Of a stretch of DNA of 15,676 nucleotides, positions 14,990 through 15,676 are shown in pieces. A program made the position numbers and the translations under genes. The DNA comes from an uncultured Prevotella sp. (GTDB lineage Bacteria > Bacteroidota > Bacteroidia > Bacteroidales > Bacteroidaceae). The stretch covers positions 1 to 15,676 of the forward strand of contig CAJLYG010000057.1 of the NCBI GenBank assembly GCA_905210845.1, given 5' to 3'. Within the stretch, counting starts at the first letter, position 1, and every line of letters begins with the position of its first letter. The notes beneath the pieces were generated by a model. That model had not been told where the DNA came from and ran no database searches. It worked only from the letters and a program-made list of their open reading frames with translations.

Positions 14990-15676
14990 CCGATATCTTC
15001 AAGATCCGAAAGGAGGAAAGGATCCCCGCAGGGGTAGCATTGCTTGTGATCATCGCCTTGAATGTGCTGGTGATGAGCAAGTTCATGGGACTCTTTGTCA
15101 ATTACGACATTGATTCCTGGAAGGTTTTCATGCGTAATTTCCACATGTCGGGCTTCGATCCCATCACGTATGCAGTGGTCAGCGACTGGAATATCGGATA
15201 TAACATCATCCGCCATCCCCTCTTGCCCTTCCTCATGTACCCCGTCTACCTGCTCAACCAACTGCTTTGGGGCATTACCGGGGTCAACTGCGCCCCCATC
15301 CTCATTGGCATGGTCTTAGTGGCATGTGCTTTTTACTCCTTCCTTTTCCTTTACCGGATCATGCGGGAGATCATCGGCATCCGGTCCGCTGCAGCCCTCT
15401 TGCTTTGTGCCTTCTATTTCGGGCTGGCCTATGTGATGGTCACCATCATCGTGCCCGACCACTTCTGCCTGTCCATGTTCTTGATCCTCCTCGTTCTCTA
15501 TGTCGCAGGGAAGAAGTTGCGAAGCCACACGGAGTTCTCCATTCAGGAGACCATCCTGCTCTTCGTGATCACGGCAGGCGTGACGCTCAGCAACGGAGCT
15601 TCCTGTAGGAGCAGGAATGTCAATTCCTTTATGATTGGTAGAACCGATTCCTCCTGGAGATTCCCTGTTTCCACAC
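14986..15676 (+). CDS. Polytopic membrane protein, tandem paralog (copy 2), 3' end replaced by unrelated sequence
   Basis: The first 205 residues are a clear paralog of the preceding gene. Shared segments, at matching positions, include FKIRKEER, FHMSGFDPITYAVVSDW, GYN-x-x-RHPLL, CAFYSFLFLYRI, VPDHFCLSM and ITAGVTLSNG. The ATG at 14986 overlaps the upstream stop, so the two are translated in series. After Gly204 (about position 15597) the similarity to copy 1 stops abruptly, where copy 1 continues N-G-L-K-T-F. The remaining ~25 in-frame residues have no counterpart and are Ser/Arg-rich. The frame stays open to the window edge by chance. The true protein is probably about 450-480 residues, so more than half is missing. 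The function would match copy 1, perhaps with a different sugar or acceptor. Confidence 0.8.
   Translation, partial: MTDIFKIRKEERIPAGVALLVIIALNVLVMSKFMGLFVNYDIDSWKVFMRNFHMSGFDPITYAVVSDWNIGYNIIRHPLLPFLMYPVYLLNQLLWGITGVNCAPILIGMVLVACAFYSFLFLYRIMREIIGIRSAAALLLCAFYFGLAYVMVTIIVPDHFCLSMFLILLVLYVAGKKLRSHTEFSIQETILLFVITAGVTLSNGASCRSRNVNSFMIGRTDSSWRFPVST
15589..15675 (-). CDS. Fragment of an M23 metallopeptidase, probably a chimeric contig end
   Basis: Read on the minus strand from 15675, 29 uninterrupted codons spell a typical piece of a lysostaphin-like (M23) zinc endopeptidase. It begins G-N-R-E-S-P and continues GGIGSTNHKGIDIPAPTGSS followed by V-A. The HxxxD zinc motif is His at 15633-15631 and Asp at 15621-15619. 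This style of motif is common in Gram-positive cell-wall hydrolases and phage tail proteins. Both ends are missing: the 5' end lies beyond the window and the 3' end breaks inside the membrane-protein gene. The fragment is on the opposite strand to its neighbours and shares about 11 bases with them at the join. I read it as a wrongly joined piece of another DNA molecule, not a gene of this locus. Confidence 0.55.

Noticed and set aside
15601..15676. Treating the last 25 in-frame residues of copy 2 as a genuine divergent tail
   Set aside because: They have no similarity to the paralog, which continues with helices here, while the opposite strand gives a clean M23 zinc motif.

Overview
The window looks like a chromosomal segment of a Bacteroidales bacterium (Bacteroides/Prevotella/Parabacteroides-like). 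Three things point there. DUF4290 is a family essentially confined to Bacteroidetes. The gene order tsaB | yicC-gmk-nadD is familiar from that order. Three intergenic sites match the Bacteroidetes -7 promoter consensus TAnnTTTG. Base composition looks close to half G+C throughout, with no obvious compositional island until the last ~80 bases. No tRNA, rRNA, CRISPR array or insertion sequence was seen, and no gene-free stretch exceeds about 135 bp.

Left half, minus strand (1-5453): a compact run transcribed leftwards, tsaB, a DUF4290 gene, murA, rimM, dxr (ispC) and rseP. rseP is cut by the window edge. The gaps are 1-18 bp, so this is probably one operon driven from the 132 bp divergent region at 5454-5585. 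It mixes tRNA modification, peptidoglycan synthesis, ribosome maturation, isoprenoid synthesis and envelope proteolysis. MurA carries Asp where the fosfomycin target Cys normally sits.

Centre, plus strand (5586-7630): yicC (endoribonuclease family), gmk (guanylate kinase) and nadD (NAD synthesis). gmk has an unusually perfect Shine-Dalgarno sequence for this phylum.

Right half, plus strand (7688-15600): a new promoter starts a tightly packed, mostly overlapping set of eight membrane or membrane-associated genes. They are a phosphoethanolamine transferase-like sulfatase-fold enzyme, two acyltransferase-3 family proteins, a UbiA-family prenyl-phosphate phosphoribosyltransferase-like protein, a HAD-IB phosphatase, a GtrA protein, and two tandem paralogous polytopic membrane proteins that I cannot assign to a characterised family. 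The UbiA + HAD phosphatase + GtrA + membrane-protein block resembles the mycobacterial route to decaprenyl-phosphate-linked pentofuranose. I propose that it makes, flips and transfers a lipid-linked ribofuranosyl (or arabinofuranosyl) unit onto a surface glycan. The upstream genes would add phosphoethanolamine and acyl groups to the same or another envelope molecule.

At about 15589-15600 the second paralog stops matching its neighbour. The remaining ~80 bases instead encode, on the opposite strand, a piece of an M23 metallopeptidase. This is most simply a chimeric contig end rather than biology.
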